NCBI RefSeq assembly: GCF_937891065.1
Contig: NZ_CALAEQ010000224.1
Location: 1 to 49,020, forward strand
Source of the DNA: an uncultured Lutibacter sp.
GTDB lineage: Bacteria > Bacteroidota > Bacteroidia > Flavobacteriales > Flavobacteriaceae
Length of the DNA: 49,020 nucleotides
Direction of reading: 5' to 3'
The stretch's first letter is position 1. Each line of letters begins with the position of its first letter. The notes under the pieces were generated by a model, which did not search any database, was not told where the DNA came from, and was given only the letters and a program-made list of their open reading frames with translations. Shown in pieces: positions 8,111 through 15,626 of the stretch. The position numbers were made by a program, and so were the translations under genes.

Positions 8111-9418
8111 TTACTGTTTTTTAGGATAATTATCATCCCAATCTTTAACTTTTGGTTTATGAAGTTTTCCTAAAGTTTTGGCCACAATCATAGAAACTGA
8201 CGCATCTCCTGTTACGTTAACAGTTGTTCTACACATATCTAAAGGTCTGTCAATTGCGAAAATTAAAGCCAAACCAGCTTCAGGAATTCCTGCTTGTCCC
8301 AATACAATTACCAACATCACCATTCCAGCTCCTGGCACAGCAGCTGAACCAATACTTGCCAAAGTTGCAGTAACAATAATCCCTAATTGAACTCCTAAAG
8401 ATAAATCCATCCCAAAAGCTTGTGCAATAAATACTGCGGCTACTGCTTGATATAAACTTGTTCCATCCATATTTATAGTTGCACCAATTGGTAAAACAAA
8501 ACTACTTACTTCTTCATCAACGCCTAAATGTTCAGTTACTCTCTCCATAGTTACTGGCAAAGTTGCAGCACTACTACTTGTAGAAAATGCTAATAATTGT
8601 GCTGGTGAAATTCCTTTTAAAAATGTTGCCGGTGTTTTTTTAGTAACAATCCATACAACTAAATTGTAAAACGCTATCATAATTAACAACCCTAAAATCA
8701 CTGTAAAAGCATACCAAACTAATGCTTTAAATAGATCTAAACTAGGAGATTCAACAACCAAAGCTGCTAATAATGCGAAAACCCCATAAGGAGCTGCAAG
8801 CATAATAAGGTCAATAATTTTTAATATAACTTCATTAAAACCATCAAAGAAATCTTTAACAGGCTTAGATTTTTTTTCAGGAATTAATATTAAACCCACA
8901 CCAAAAATTAAGGCGAAAAATATAACTTGAAGCATGTTCTTATTTTCTGAAGCAGCACCAAAAATATTTTCAGGTACAATATCTACTAAAGCCTGCAAAG
9001 GGCCACTTTCTTTTTGTTTTGCTGCTTCCTCTGCATATTTTCCTGCATCTCCACTATAATTTTGAACTAACTCTAGACGTGTTTCTTCTGAAATTGAATT
9101 TCCTGGCTTAATAATATTTACTAATAACAATCCTATAGAAACTGCAACCACAGTGGTAATTATATAAATACCTATTGTTCTTCCTCCCATTTTAGATAAT
9201 TTAGAAATATCTTTTAAATCGGAAACACCTTTAATAAGTGATGCTAATATTAATGGAACTGCAATTAATTTTAAAGCATTGATAAATATTTTTCCAAATG
9301 GTTTTATCCAATCTTGCACTATTTCTTTACCACCTTCAAACTGTGTCATTATTAAACCTACTAAAACACCTACAACCATTCCTAGTAATATTTGCCAATG
9401 TAATGCTAATTTTTTCAT
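8111..9418 (-). CDS. Dicarboxylate/amino acid:cation symporter (DAACS, GltP/DctA-like)
   Basis: 435 residues with the glutamate-transporter fold: eight membrane helices and two re-entrant hairpins. Diagnostic segments are the serine-rich AFSTSSSAATLPVTMERV (hairpin 1), GATINMDGTSLYQAVAAVFIAQ (the NMDGT motif coordinating cation in helix 7) and the hairpin 2/helix 8 region SIGSAAVPGAGMVML to AIDRPLDMCRTTVNVTGDAS, where the Asp and Asn contact substrate. Family members import glutamate, aspartate or C4-dicarboxylates with Na+ or H+; the specific substrate is not certain. On the minus strand upstream of the ATG, TATCTTTC (9447-9440) differs at one base from the -7 consensus. It is a single-gene unit. 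Confidence 0.92.
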   Translation of the reverse strand: MKKLALHWQILLGMVVGVLVGLIMTQFEGGKEIVQDWIKPFGKIFINALKLIAVPLILASLIKGVSDLKDISKLSKMGGRTIGIYIITTVVAVSIGLLLVNIIKPGNSISEETRLELVQNYSGDAGKYAEEAAKQKESGPLQALVDIVPENIFGAASENKNMLQVIFFALIFGVGLILIPEKKSKPVKDFFDGFNEVILKIIDLIMLAAPYGVFALLAALVVESPSLDLFKALVWYAFTVILGLLIMIAFYNLVVWIVTKKTPATFLKGISPAQLLAFSTSSSAATLPVTMERVTEHLGVDEEVSSFVLPIGATINMDGTSLYQAVAAVFIAQAFGMDLSLGVQLGIIVTATLASIGSAAVPGAGMVMLVIVLGQAGIPEAGLALIFAIDRPLDMCRTTVNVTGDASVSMIVAKTLGKLHKPKVKDWDDNYPKKQ

Positions 9419-9481
9419 CTAAAAGTTTTAAAATTCGTGGAAAGATAAATAAAACAAAAAAGCTACGTGAATTATTTACAT

Positions 9482-9508
9482 AAAAAAAAGCACTCAAGGT
9501 GCTTTTTA
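9482..9508 (-). terminator. Terminator downstream of the interrupted barrel gene
   Basis: AAAAAGCAC and GTGCTTTTT pair around a 5-base loop, with an eight-T run on the minus strand. It lies 18 bases past the stop of the interrupted gene and so belongs to the old intact transcription unit. Confidence 0.85.
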
Positions 9509-9525
9509 TGAAATAATCAATCAAA

Positions 9526-9983
9526 TTAATTAAATTGATACCTTACTGACAAGGCTAAATCTAAATCTGTATCTTTTCCATAATCACCTATAATACCTAT
9601 TTCCGGTCTAAAATCAAGGGAAATTAATATAGGAGCTTCAAAGTTATATTCAATACCTATATTTCCATCAGCGTTAATAAATAATCCTTCATCTCCTTCT
9701 CCCATATAACTATTACCATAACTCCAAGAACCAATTCCTGCACCAAAACCAGCATACCAATTAAACCCATCATCAATATTCCAAACCCATTGATATATAC
9801 CTGTTAACTTAAATGCATTATAATCTTTATGGTTTCTATAACCTAAATCAACTTCAAACCGATATTCTTCCGATAATTGACGCTGATAGGAAATTTCACC
9901 ACCAAACCCATCATTATCTCCAAATCTTATCCCAATTGCATGATTTGATATTTCTTGCGAACTCGCTGAAAAACTTACAACGA
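9526..9983 (-). pseudogene. Outer-membrane beta-barrel protein, 3' part, split by the IS110 element
   Basis: Reading the minus strand from the element's edge gives VVSFSASSQE, the end of a signal peptide, then about 140 residues with alternating aromatic and polar residues typical of small barrels: GIRFGDNDGFGGEISYQRQL, EYRFEVDLGYRN, WYAGFGAGIGSWSYG, and a final strand LDLALSVRYQFN ending in Phe-Asn then stop (9526-9528). There is no usable start in this part because the IS110 element occupies the signal-peptide region. The missing start, MNKYVLVSVLLL, is found at 11202-11167 on the far side. Joining both at the shared TC dinucleotide gives one in-frame 163-residue protein. The intact protein would be a porin-like or OmpW/OmpX-like barrel; its ligand is unknown. 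The body shows no frameshift, so the insertion may be recent. Confidence 0.85.
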
Positions 9984-9986
9984 TTT

Positions 9987-10973
9987 CTATGACATAACCA
10001 AACGATTATGATAAAATTCTTGATTTTTAATTAATGCAAATATAATATGAATAATTTTGTTTCTAACTGCGTTTAAAACAAGCATTTTATTTTTACCTTC
10101 TTCAACTTTTCGGTGGTAATAATAAGCCAAATCATTTTCCAATCTTATCGCGCTAAGAGCTCCCATATGCAATATTTTTTTCAGTCCCTTGTCTGCATAA
10201 TTTGACACTTTATTTCTTCCGAAAATTGAAATCCCAGAAGTATTAGAAAAAGGAGCAACCCCTGCATAACAGGCCAATTTTCTTGGATCTGTAATTGTTT
10301 TAAATTCATTTGTTTTTACTAAAACATTCCAACATAAAATATCTCCCACTCCTGGGATAGATTTTAGTTGCTTGTTAAGTGTTTTTAGTGCCTCATCATT
10401 TGAGATTAATTGTTTAATTTCTCTTTCTAATTCTGTTATCTGTTTGGTGAGTTCTTTAATTAATTTATCATTTTTTTTGGTTAGGGTTTTAGCAATAGTT
10501 TTATTGCTTAAAATACTATTTTCTTTATTTTTTGTTTTTAATTGTTTACGTTGTTTTACTTTAAAACGTCTTTCAGAGAGCAGTATTTTCATTAAGTTTA
10601 TTTCTTCTCTTTGTTGTATATATGGTTTAATTTCTTCAAAATTTTTCTTTATAAACTCAGCAATTCTAATAGCGTCAATTTTATCATTTTTACCTCTAAT
10701 TAAACCTAGAGATCTTTTTAAATGTAAAGGGTTTACAACATAAAAATAGCAATCTAGTTCAGGTAATAGTTCCATCAATACCCAAGAATATTTACCTGTA
10801 TTTTCAATACAAACATGGGATACATTCTTATTGGATAAAAGAGTGTTAAAATACTTTAGAATGGCTTTCTTGTTATTTTTAATAACCGTTGATTTTTCTT
10901 CTTCAGAATAGATTCCAATATCTAAAGTATCTTTGCTAACATCAATTCCAATAAATCTTAAATTTGTTTTCAT
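9987..10973 (-). CDS. IS110-family DEDD transposase/recombinase
   Basis: 328 residues from the ATG at 10973; a frame extended upstream to a TTG at 11009 would overlap the second RNA hairpin and lacks homology. The N-terminal RuvC-like domain has Asp11 (GIDVSKD), Glu57 (CIENTGKY), Asp97 and Asp100 (GKNDKIDAIRIAEF), the DEDD set with the spacing known from Piv/IS110 proteins. A coiled-coil stretch covers about residues 130-200. The C-terminal Transposase_20 domain has LKSIPGVGDIL, LACYAGVAPFSNTSG and YADKGLKKIL; the conserved Ser-Gly pair at 246-247 is where the catalytic serine is expected. The chain appears complete, so the element may still be active. In characterised relatives the enzyme works with an RNA made from the element's non-coding end. 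Confidence 0.95.
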   Translation of the reverse strand: MKTNLRFIGIDVSKDTLDIGIYSEEEKSTVIKNNKKAILKYFNTLLSNKNVSHVCIENTGKYSWVLMELLPELDCYFYVVNPLHLKRSLGLIRGKNDKIDAIRIAEFIKKNFEEIKPYIQQREEINLMKILLSERRFKVKQRKQLKTKNKENSILSNKTIAKTLTKKNDKLIKELTKQITELEREIKQLISNDEALKTLNKQLKSIPGVGDILCWNVLVKTNEFKTITDPRKLACYAGVAPFSNTSGISIFGRNKVSNYADKGLKKILHMGALSAIRLENDLAYYYHRKVEEGKNKMLVLNAVRNKIIHIIFALIKNQEFYHNRLVMS

Positions 10974-10997
10974 ATCTTTGTTTTTAGTGAAACAATA

Positions 10998-11131
10998 AGT
11001 TAAACTCAACTCCTTGATAATGGGCTTTAAATCCCTAATTTCTATTTGAGTTTTAACTAAAACGGAAAAGGTCTGTATCGAAGTATAAGTTTTAAAACTT
11101 AGAGTAATTAGATAGTGTACCTTTTCCGTTT
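10998..11131 (-). ncRNA. Predicted bridge RNA (target loop and donor loop) of the IS110 element
   Basis: Read on the minus strand, two hairpins lie between the element's left end and the transposase ATG. Hairpin 1 has a perfect 13-bp stem, AAACGGAAAAGGT (11131-11119) with its complement at 11072-11060, closing a 46-base loop with a 16-bp inner palindrome (11101-11086). Hairpin 2 has a 12-bp stem with one bulged A (11058-11046 with 11009-10998) closing a 36-base loop. In hairpin 1, ATTACTC (11108-11102) equals the left target flank plus core, and the facing ACTTCGA (11084-11078) pairs at 5 of 7 positions with core plus right flank. In hairpin 2, the first eight loop bases ATAGAAAT (11045-11038) equal the element's right end, and the last bases AAGGA (11014-11010 region) complement TCCTT at its left end. 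Ends of the RNA are approximate. Confidence 0.72.
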
Positions 11132-11166
11132 ATAAATTTATTAAATTTATAATTGCTAATCTAAAG

Positions 11167-11202
11167 GAGTAATAATACCGATACTAAAACATATTTATTC
11201 AT
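11167..11202 (-). pseudogene. Outer-membrane barrel protein, 5' fragment (start of signal peptide)
   Basis: The minus-strand ATG at 11202 begins MNKYVLVSVLLL and is then broken by the IS110 element after a TC dinucleotide. Translation into the element would add only Leu before a stop at 11163-11161. It is the missing N-terminus of the barrel gene at 9526-9983; see that entry for the joined product. Confidence 0.8.
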
Positions 11203-11368
11203 ATATACTATTTTTAAAGATTATTTTAATTAATAAACAATTTTTATGCCATTACGTTCACAACGAAAATTCATAATTTATATTTTATGCAGTTAAAATT
11301 AAATAATACAACTCTTCAATATTTTAAATAAATTACTTATTTTGGCTTAAATTAAAATCAAAAACAAA
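11203..11368. other. AT-rich divergent intergenic region
   Basis: It should contain the promoter of the interrupted barrel gene (minus) and that of the DUF937 gene (plus). I find no exact TAnnTTTG element on either strand (the closest is TATTTTGG near 11336 on plus), no hairpin and no further gene. Confidence 0.5.
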
Positions 11369-11992
11369 ATGGCAGGATTATTAGATTTATTGAATAGTGA
11401 TTTAGGCAAAACATTGATAAGCAGCACAAGTAAGCAACTTGGTCAAAATGAATTAAAAACAACTTCAGCATTAAGTACTGCATTGCCTTTAATTTTAGGC
11501 GCCATGAAAAATAATGCTTCAACACCTCAAGGTGCAGAAGGGTTATTAGGTGCACTTTCAGGAAAGCATGATGGTAGTCTTTTAGATAATTTAGGAGGTT
11601 TACTTGGTAATAGTGATATATTATCAGATGGAGCGGGTATTCTTGGACACGTTTTTAGTGGAAAAGAACAAAATATAGCAAATGCAGTTAGTAAAAAAAG
11701 TGGTATGGATTTAGGTTCAGCTATGAATTTATTAAAAATGGCTACTCCATTTATTATGGCCTATTTAGGAAAACAAACTAGAGAGAAAAATGTAAGTGAT
11801 AGCAATGGGATTAGTGATTTATTAGGTGGACTATTAGGTGGAGGCGCTCAGAAAGAGCAAAGTTTAGTTACAAAACTTTTAGATGCAGATGGAGATGGTA
11901 GTGTAGTAGATGATTTAATTGGAATGGCTGCTGGTGGGAAAAAGAAAGGTGGCCTTGGAGGTTTATTAGGTGGATTATTTGGTGGTAAATAA
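11369..11992 (+). CDS. DUF937-domain protein with EF-hand-like loop
   Basis: 207 residues matching DUF937 (YidB-like). It starts MAGLLDLLNSDLGKTLISSTSKQLG, then LSTALPLILGAMKNNA and DNLGGLLGNSDILSDGAGILGHVFSG, with amphipathic Leu/Gly-rich helices throughout. Near residues 171-182 is DADGDGSVVDDL, which fits a calcium-binding EF-hand or dockerin-like loop, and the tail is low-complexity (GGLGGLLGGLFGG). There is no signal peptide, so it is cytoplasmic or loosely membrane-associated. No biochemical role is firmly established for the family. It is a single-gene unit followed by a good terminator. Confidence 0.88.
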   Translation: MAGLLDLLNSDLGKTLISSTSKQLGQNELKTTSALSTALPLILGAMKNNASTPQGAEGLLGALSGKHDGSLLDNLGGLLGNSDILSDGAGILGHVFSGKEQNIANAVSKKSGMDLGSAMNLLKMATPFIMAYLGKQTREKNVSDSNGISDLLGGLLGGGAQKEQSLVTKLLDADGDGSVVDDLIGMAAGGKKKGGLGGLLGGLFGGK

Positions 11993-12014
11993 GACTAAAT
12001 TAGCATAAAATATG

Positions 12015-12047
12015 AAAGGTCAAATTATAAAATTTGACCTTTTTTTA
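12015..12047 (+). terminator. Intrinsic terminator
   Basis: AAAGGTCAAATT pairs with its complement across a 4-base loop and is followed by seven or more Ts. It ends the DUF937 transcript. Confidence 0.92.
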
Positions 12048-12077
12048 TATTGTAATTTTATTTTTCAAATATAAATG

Positions 12078-12085
12078 TACATTTG
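12078..12085 (+). promoter_or_regulatory. -7 promoter element TACATTTG
   Basis: Exact TAnnTTTG match 17 bases before the ATG at 12103. It supports starting the small membrane protein there and not at the ATG at 12034, which lies inside the preceding terminator. Confidence 0.7.
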
Positions 12086-12102
12086 CACGCAATATACTAC
12101 TA

Positions 12103-12414
12103 ATGGAAAAATTAAAACAACGTTGGGGGTTAACATCCAACTTTCAAGTACTATTAATTATAATAGTCTTTTCGGTAAACGGGTCTTTTGCTGCTTGGGT
12201 CGCTAAACCTTTAACTGAATTTATAGGCTTAAATTACGAAACTACAAACCCTTGGTTATTTTGGCCTGTACGCATTATTTTAATTTTCTTTATTTACCAA
12301 CTTACCTTACCATTGGTTGGCTTCTTCTTTGGTCAGTTTAAATTCTTTTGGAATTTCTTTACAAGAAAAATGTTAATGAGAATGGGGTTTAAAAAGTTTT
12401 TCAATCAAGATTAA
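12103..12414 (+). CDS. Small inner-membrane protein (DUF6787-like)
   Basis: 103 residues beginning MEKLKQRWGLTSNFQVLLIIIVF. Two hydrophobic helices (about residues 14-34 and 56-77) are joined by a loop with GLNYETTNPWLFWPVRI; a third amphipathic segment FGQFKFFWNFFTRKMLMRMGFKKF closes the chain. It resembles a small flavobacterial family sometimes mis-annotated as a diacylglyceryl transferase; no catalytic residues of Lgt are present, so I would not assign that function. The last 4 bases overlap the end of the convergent gene on the minus strand. Confidence 0.75.
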   Translation: MEKLKQRWGLTSNFQVLLIIIVFSVNGSFAAWVAKPLTEFIGLNYETTNPWLFWPVRIILIFFIYQLTLPLVGFFFGQFKFFWNFFTRKMLMRMGFKKFFNQD

Positions 12415-12689
12415 TCTTTCTTTTCCTTTTTTATAACATATTTATAGATCCAAGTTAATGTAAAAGTTGGTAAAAAATCGGTTCCAAAAATACCAGCTTC
12501 TTCAACAAAAGAAACTAAGCTTCCTATTTTACCTTCAACACCTTGGTACATTTTATAAATTAAAAAAGCAGATAAGGGAGCCCAAATAATATCAGAAAAT
12601 TCACCAACTAACGGGACTACAAAGGAAAGCATTCCAATGCCATCAAATAGGACACTTAATAAAAGTAATTTATATTTTTTCTTCATCAA
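12411..12689 (-). CDS. Small conserved membrane protein of unknown function
   Basis: 92 residues with two or three hydrophobic stretches (KLLLLSVLFDGIGMLSFVVPLVG; DIIWAPLSAFLIYKMY; TDFLPTFTLTWIYKYV) and a Lys-rich C-terminus (IKKEKKD), suggesting an inner-membrane protein with a cytoplasmic tail. I cannot place it confidently in a named family. It converges with, and overlaps by 4 bases, the small membrane protein on the plus strand, and lies 42 bases downstream of msrA on the same strand, so it may be co-transcribed with msrA. Confidence 0.7.
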   Translation of the reverse strand: MMKKKYKLLLLSVLFDGIGMLSFVVPLVGEFSDIIWAPLSAFLIYKMYQGVEGKIGSLVSFVEEAGIFGTDFLPTFTLTWIYKYVIKKEKKD

Positions 12690-12731
12690 AATTAAATTTT
12701 AAGCGATCTAATAACATACAGCCTATATTAT

Positions 12732-13361
12732 TTATTTCTTTAACTTATTTTTATATTTTTTTATGAATTTTTCTAATTTAGGATTTATTACAGCCATACA
12801 ATATCCTTGAGTTTTATTATTATTGTAATAGTTTTGATGATAATCTTCAGCCTTATAGAAAGCATCAAATTTAGTTACTTCTGTAACAATAAGGCTTTCA
12901 AAAACTTTAGCTTCATTTAAATTTTCAATAAACTCCTCAGAAGTAATTCTCTGTTCTTCAGAATGATAAAAAATAGCAGATCTATATTGAGTACCTCTAT
13001 CATAACCCTGTTTATTTAATGTTGTTGGGTCATGAGTACTAAAAAACACATCTAATATTTCTTGAAACGTTATTATTGTAGGATTAAATTCAATTTGAAT
13101 TGCTTCAGCATGACCCGTTCTACCTGTAATAACTTCTCTATAAGCTGGGTTTTTAATTGTTCCGCCTGAAAACCCAGATTTTACACTTTCAACACCTTCT
13201 AATTGTTGAAAAATTGCTTCAGTACACCAAAAGCATCCATTTGCTAGTGTTGCGGTTTCTAATTTATTTGACATTTTAGTTTTTTTTGTGATTGAAGATT
13301 GTCCATAAAAATTAATAATTCCAAAAATTAAAACTATAATTACTACTACTTTTCGTCTCAT
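12732..13361 (-). CDS. msrA: Peptide-methionine (S)-S-oxide reductase MsrA, exported
   Basis: 209 residues. The catalytic motif GCFWC is at residues 42-46 with the reactive Cys43. Other family segments are GVESVKSGFSGG, NPAYREVITGRTGHAEAIQIEF, FSTHDPTTLNKQGYDRGTQYRSAIF and FYKAEDYHQNYY. It repairs methionine S-sulfoxide in proteins using thiol reductants. The first 20 residues (MRRKVVVIIVLIFGIINFYG) form a signal peptide, so this copy acts in the periplasm or outside the cell, not in the cytoplasm. A fused MsrB domain is absent. Promoter element TAATTTTG lies 39 bases upstream of the ATG. Confidence 0.94.
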   Translation of the reverse strand: MRRKVVVIIVLIFGIINFYGQSSITKKTKMSNKLETATLANGCFWCTEAIFQQLEGVESVKSGFSGGTIKNPAYREVITGRTGHAEAIQIEFNPTIITFQEILDVFFSTHDPTTLNKQGYDRGTQYRSAIFYHSEEQRITSEEFIENLNEAKVFESLIVTEVTKFDAFYKAEDYHQNYYNNNKTQGYCMAVINPKLEKFIKKYKNKLKK

Positions 13362-13399
13362 TATATTTAATATTTTTAAATAAGTCGATTCTTCTTGTC

Positions 13400-13407
13400 C
13401 AAAATTA
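13400..13407 (-). promoter_or_regulatory. -7 promoter element TAATTTTG for msrA
   Basis: Exact TAnnTTTG on the minus strand, 39 bases upstream of the msrA ATG. Confidence 0.6.
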
Positions 13408-13452
13408 CATGTCGTTTAAAAATAATTATCAATTCTAGTTATTAACTTCAGT

Positions 13453-14475
13453 TTAAATATGTTCAATCGTATGTACAACACTTTCTAACATTTCTTCCGT
13501 AAAATCTAAATGTGTTACCATACGTAATTTACCTTGCCCCATTGAAATAAGTTGAATACCTGCATCATTTAAACGACTAATAAAATCTAGTTCATTTATA
13601 GAATCTATAACATTAAAAATTACAATATTTGTCTCAATTGGTTCCACATTTTTAATGAGTTCACAATTTTGTAGCGTTGATCCTAGTATTTTTGCTCTTG
13701 TATGATCTATTGCCAATCTTTCAACATGGTTATCTAACGCATAAATACCTGCAGCAGCTAAATAACCAGCTTGTCGCATGGCACCTCCAAATAATTTTCG
13801 AATTCTCAAAGCTTTTTCCATATGCTCTTTAGTACCCAATAAAACTGATCCAACTGGCGCTCCTAGTCCTTTAGATAAACAAATTGAAATAGTTTCAAAT
13901 ACTTTTCCATATTGCTCAGGTGTTTCATTTTTAGCAACCATAGCATTAAATAAACGCGCACCATCTAAATGAAATGCTAGTTTATTTTCAGCACTAACTT
14001 TTTTTACTTTTAACATTTCTTCAAAACTCCAACAAGCACCACCTCCCTTATTAGTAGTATTTTCAAGAGCTACTAATCTTGAATATGGCACATGAATATC
14101 TGATCTACTTCCTGAAACAGCTTCTTGCAATTGTTTTGCTGTAAACATTCCTCTCTCTCCATCAATTAAAAAAGAAGTTACTCCTGCATTAAAGGCTGGT
14201 CCTCCTCCTTCAAAATTATACACATGAGCCCATTTATCACAAAACATTTTATCACCTGGTTGGGTATGTAATTTTATAGCTGCTTGGTTTGCCATGGTTC
14301 CTGATGGGAAAAACAATGCGGCTTCCATACCAAACATTTCGGCAAGTTTATCTTGTAATTTATTAACTGTAGGGTCTGTTTTAAAAACATCATCACCTAC
14401 TTCAGCATTCATCATTGCTTGCAACATTCCTTTAGTTGGTTTTGTTACAGTATCGCTTATTAAATTTATTTGCAT
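13453..14475 (-). CDS. ltaE: Low-specificity threonine aldolase
   Basis: 340 residues, the usual length for this PLP fold-type I enzyme. It cleaves threonine or allo-threonine to glycine and acetaldehyde. The start [17 protein letters not shown], the cofactor region [11 protein letters not shown] (57-67), [10 protein letters not shown] with the PLP-ring Asp171, and the Schiff-base Lys202 in [13 protein letters not shown] are all present. It is transcribed away from prfB with only 44 bases between the two start codons, so their promoters must overlap. No glycine-metabolism genes adjoin it. Confidence 0.9.
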   Translation of the reverse strand: MQINLISDTVTKPTKGMLQAMMNAEVGDDVFKTDPTVNKLQDKLAEMFGMEAALFFPSGTMANQAAIKLHTQPGDKMFCDKWAHVYNFEGGGPAFNAGVTSFLIDGERGMFTAKQLQEAVSGSRSDIHVPYSRLVALENTTNKGGGACWSFEEMLKVKKVSAENKLAFHLDGARLFNAMVAKNETPEQYGKVFETISICLSKGLGAPVGSVLLGTKEHMEKALRIRKLFGGAMRQAGYLAAAGIYALDNHVERLAIDHTRAKILGSTLQNCELIKNVEPIETNIVIFNVIDSINELDFISRLNDAGIQLISMGQGKLRMVTHLDFTEEMLESVVHTIEHI

Positions 14476-14493
14476 AGTTTAAAAATGAAAGGT

Positions 14494-14501
14494 TATTTTT
14501 G
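14494..14501 (+). promoter_or_regulatory. -7 promoter element TATTTTTG for prfB
   Basis: Exact TAnnTTTG match ending 18 bases before the ATG at 14520. It excludes the longer TTG-initiated reading from 14499, which would start inside the element. Confidence 0.65.
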
Positions 14502-14519
14502 TATTACTTAATTAAAGAA

Positions 14520-15626
14520 ATGATAGCTAACGAACATATAAATAAATTACAAGAACGCATTGGCAAGTTAAAAACTTACCTTGATATTGACAAGAAAATA
14601 ATTGAAATTTCAAACGAGGAAGAAAAAACAGCAAATCCTAATTTTTGGAACAATCCGAAGGAAGCTGAAATGGTCATGAAAACACTTCAATCTAAAAAAC
14701 AATGGATTGAAGATTACAATAAGATAAAAACAAATTTTGAAGAAGTTTCAATCCTACTTGACTTTTATGCTGAAGGTGAATCTTCAGAAGAAGAAATTGA
14801 AAAATTATACAATACTACACTTACTTTAATAGAAAAAATTGAGTTTAAAAATATGCTATCTGATGAGGGTGATAATTTAAGTGCCGTTCTTCAAATTACT
14901 GCTGGTGCTGGTGGTACAGAAAGTTGTGACTGGGCTCAAATGCTAATGAGAATGTATTTAATGTGGAGCGAAAATCAAGGTTATAAAGTTAAGGAACTTA
15001 ATTTTCAGGCTGGTGATGTGGTTGGAATTAAAACAGTCACTATTGAAATTGAAGGGGAATATGCCTTCGGATATTTAAAAGGTGAAAACGGTGTTCATAG
15101 AATGGTACGTATTTCTCCGTTTGATAGCAATGCAAAACGTCATACTACATTTGCTTCAGTTTATGTGTACCCACTTGTTGATGATAGTATTGAAATAGAT
15201 ATTAATCCTGCTGATGTTGAAATAATAACCTCACGAAGTAGTGGTGCTGGTGGACAAAATGTGAATAAGGTAGAAACAAAAGTTCAACTAACTCATAAAC
15301 CATCAGGAATTCAAATTTCTTGTTCTGAAACTCGATCACAACACGAAAATAGAGACCGAGCATTGCAAATGTTAAAATCTCAGCTATATGAAATTGAGTT
15401 AAAAAAACAACATGAAGCCAGAGAAGATATTGAAGCAGGAAAGATGAAAATTGAATTCGGTTCTCAAATTAGAAATTATGTTATGCATCCATATAAATTA
15501 GTCAAAGATGTTAGAACAGCCCACGAAACTGCAAATGTTGATGCCGTTATGAATGGTGAAATTGATGGATTTATAAAAGCCTTTTTAATGGCTCAAGGAC
15601 AAAATGAAACTACAAAAGAATTGTAA
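14520..15626 (+). CDS. prfB: Peptide chain release factor 2 (RF2)
   Basis: 368 residues from ATG 14520. The stop-codon recognition tripeptide SPF (RISPFDS, about residue 199) marks RF2, specific for UGA and UAA, and the catalytic GGQ is in [14 protein letters not shown] (about residue 244). Many bacteria regulate prfB by a +1 frameshift at CTT-TGA near codon 25. Here the equivalent place reads TAC CTT GAT (14577-14585) in one continuous frame, so that autoregulation is absent. The stop overlaps by one base the ATG of the HAD phosphatase gene, so the two are translationally coupled. Confidence 0.96.
   Translation: MIANEHINKLQERIGKLKTYLDIDKKIIEISNEEEKTANPNFWNNPKEAEMVMKTLQSKKQWIEDYNKIKTNFEEVSILLDFYAEGESSEEEIEKLYNTTLTLIEKIEFKNMLSDEGDNLSAVLQITAGAGGTESCDWAQMLMRMYLMWSENQGYKVKELNFQAGDVVGIKTVTIEIEGEYAFGYLKGENGVHRMVRISPFDSNAKRHTTFASVYVYPLVDDSIEIDINPADVEIITSRSSGAGGQNVNKVETKVQLTHKPSGIQISCSETRSQHENRDRALQMLKSQLYEIELKKQHEAREDIEAGKMKIEFGSQIRNYVMHPYKLVKDVRTAHETANVDAVMNGEIDGFIKAFLMAQGQNETTKEL

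Larger units (their letters stand above)
9982..11168 (-). mobile_element. IS110-family insertion sequence with non-coding bridge-RNA end
   Basis: The element is 1183 bp between two copies of the dinucleotide TC (minus-strand sense; plus-strand GA at 9982-9983 and 11167-11168). It encodes one DEDD transposase close to its right end (stop 3 bases inside the boundary) and has a long non-coding left end of 193 bases (10974-11166). There are no long terminal inverted repeats or multi-base target duplications, as expected for IS110 and unlike DDE elements. Boundaries were set by the shared dinucleotide, by restoration of the interrupted reading frame and by the guide-like matches in the left end. 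The long non-coding end upstream of the transposase fits the IS110 subgroup rather than IS1111. A shift of a few bases in the ends cannot be excluded. Confidence 0.88.

Noticed and set aside
10372-10743. 123-codon open frame antisense to the transposase
   Set aside because: Shadow frame of an AT-rich gene; no start context, no recognisable domain and wholly inside a conserved coding region on the other strand.
10974-11009. Extended transposase start at a TTG (340 residues)
   Set aside because: The extra 12 residues lack family homology, the ATG at 10973 gives the standard IS110 start, and the extension overlaps the 3' arm of the second RNA hairpin.
12034-12102. Upstream ATG for the small membrane protein (126 residues)
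   Set aside because: It lies within the preceding terminator and upstream of the TACATTTG promoter, so a transcript from that promoter would not contain it.
14499-14519. TTG start for prfB adding seven residues
   Set aside because: It starts within the -7 promoter element; ATG 14520 fits RF2 alignments.
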